Assembly: GCA_903886165.1 (NCBI GenBank)
Contig: CAISLL010000334.1
Coordinates: 1-5,841, forward strand
Direction: 5' to 3'
From: an uncultured beta proteobacterium
GTDB taxonomy: Bacteria; Pseudomonadota; Gammaproteobacteria; Burkholderiales; Burkholderiaceae_C
DNA length: 5,841 nucleotides
In this document: piece after piece, positions 5,371-5,841 of the stretch
Position numbering within the stretch: position 1 is the first letter of the stretch
Layout: each line of letters begins with the position of its first letter
The notes under the pieces: generated by a model
The model's database searches: none
What the model was told of the DNA's origin: nothing
The model's input: only the letters and a program-made list of their open reading frames with translations
Position numbers and translations under genes: made by a program

Positions 5371-5841
5371 ATGTTTCCTTTTTCTACCCAAAGCAAAGCA
5401 GCCCCCACCCCTGACGCACCTGCCGTCACCGCCAAAAGCCAGGAGGCGCACCCGCTGGACGCGTTGACTCATGGTGCGTTTTCGGCCCACACATCAGGCG
5501 AACGCATGGCCTGTATCCGCGAGTGGCTGGCCAGCGGCCCCAGCGGTGAGCAACTGCAACAGGTGTTCAAGGAACTCAGCGTCAAGGACAAGGGTGCCGC
5601 CAAACTGGTGCGGGAGAAGCTCGATGACATCAAACGCAGCAAAACCCAGGCCACTATTGCGCTGGAATGGGCTGACAAGGCGCAAGCCCTGCTGGCGCTG
5701 TCCAAACTGAACCTGGCCGATGCGCTGGCCTGGCAACGTGATGCCGCCAAAGCCGGTGCCCCGCTGAGCAAGGAACCGCTGGCCGGCCTGAAAGTGCAAT
5801 TGGTGGAGCGTGTGCGCGCCATTGAAGACCTGCAGCACCGC
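5371..5841 (+). CDS. Probable DUF349-family protein (N-terminal part, runs off the right edge)
   Basis: An uninterrupted frame of 157 codons runs from ATG 5371 to the window edge. An in-frame TAG at 5356 excludes a much longer N-terminus, and a later ATG at 5506 would discard the LDALTHGAFSA stretch that looks conserved. No clear Shine-Dalgarno is visible. After a variable, Pro/Ala-rich first 26 residues the protein is mostly charged amphipathic helix, with EWLASGPSGEQLQQVFKELS and later WQRDAAKAGAPLSKEPLAGL. It has no signal peptide or membrane segment, so I infer a cytosolic protein. The pattern matches, from memory, the start of long DUF349 proteins of Burkholderiales; the DUF349 repeats themselves would lie beyond the window. 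Their function is not established. It follows the DUF748 gene after 148 bases with likely terminators, so it is probably a separate transcription unit. Confidence 0.65.
   Translation, partial: MFPFSTQSKAAPTPDAPAVTAKSQEAHPLDALTHGAFSAHTSGERMACIREWLASGPSGEQLQQVFKELSVKDKGAAKLVREKLDDIKRSKTQATIALEWADKAQALLALSKLNLADALAWQRDAAKAGAPLSKEPLAGLKVQLVERVRAIEDLQHR

Noticed and set aside
1..5841. A new defence system, CRISPR array or mobile element
   Set aside because: There are no spaced repeats, transposase, integrase, toxin or nuclease motifs in any plausible gene; the genes are ordinary metabolism and envelope functions.

Overview
The window looks like chromosomal DNA from a betaproteobacterium of the order Burkholderiales, most likely family Comamonadaceae (Rhodoferax/Polaromonas/Acidovorax type). 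This rests on GC-rich coding sequence, on the GlyA and DUF349 N-termini, which resemble those I remember from that family, and on two copies of a short AT-rich element of a kind I associate with those genomes. All identifications are from reading the sequence; no search was run.

Layout, left to right. Positions 1-25 (minus) hold the first eight codons of a gene, most likely glyA (serine hydroxymethyltransferase). Its leader (about 26-180, minus) carries a well-conserved ZTP (pfl-type) riboswitch, followed by a terminator-like hairpin whose T-tract abuts the Shine-Dalgarno sequence. Positions 203-1045 (minus) encode a membrane-anchored SLT-type lytic transglycosylase with a strong ribosome binding site. 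Positions 1046-1364 are a divergent intergenic region with a good minus-strand sigma70-like promoter and a very AT-rich tract. Positions 1365-5222 (plus) encode a 1285-residue DUF748/AsmA-like envelope protein with four aligned module motifs and a degenerate OmpA-like C-terminal domain. Positions 5223-5370 are a spacer with two terminator-like hairpins. From 5371 to the right edge (plus) is the N-terminal part of a probable DUF349 protein.

Functionally there are two themes. The left side is one-carbon/purine metabolism: the ZTP riboswitch senses ZTP/ZMP, which accumulates when 10-formyl-tetrahydrofolate is short, and would raise glyA expression. The rest is mainly cell envelope: peptidoglycan cleavage and, by family, intermembrane lipid transport or envelope integrity. 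The most notable items are the riboswitch with its compact expression platform, and the paired AT-rich elements that are translated in the same frame inside two inter-module linkers of the DUF748 protein. I found no CRISPR array, tRNA, rRNA, transposase or defence system.
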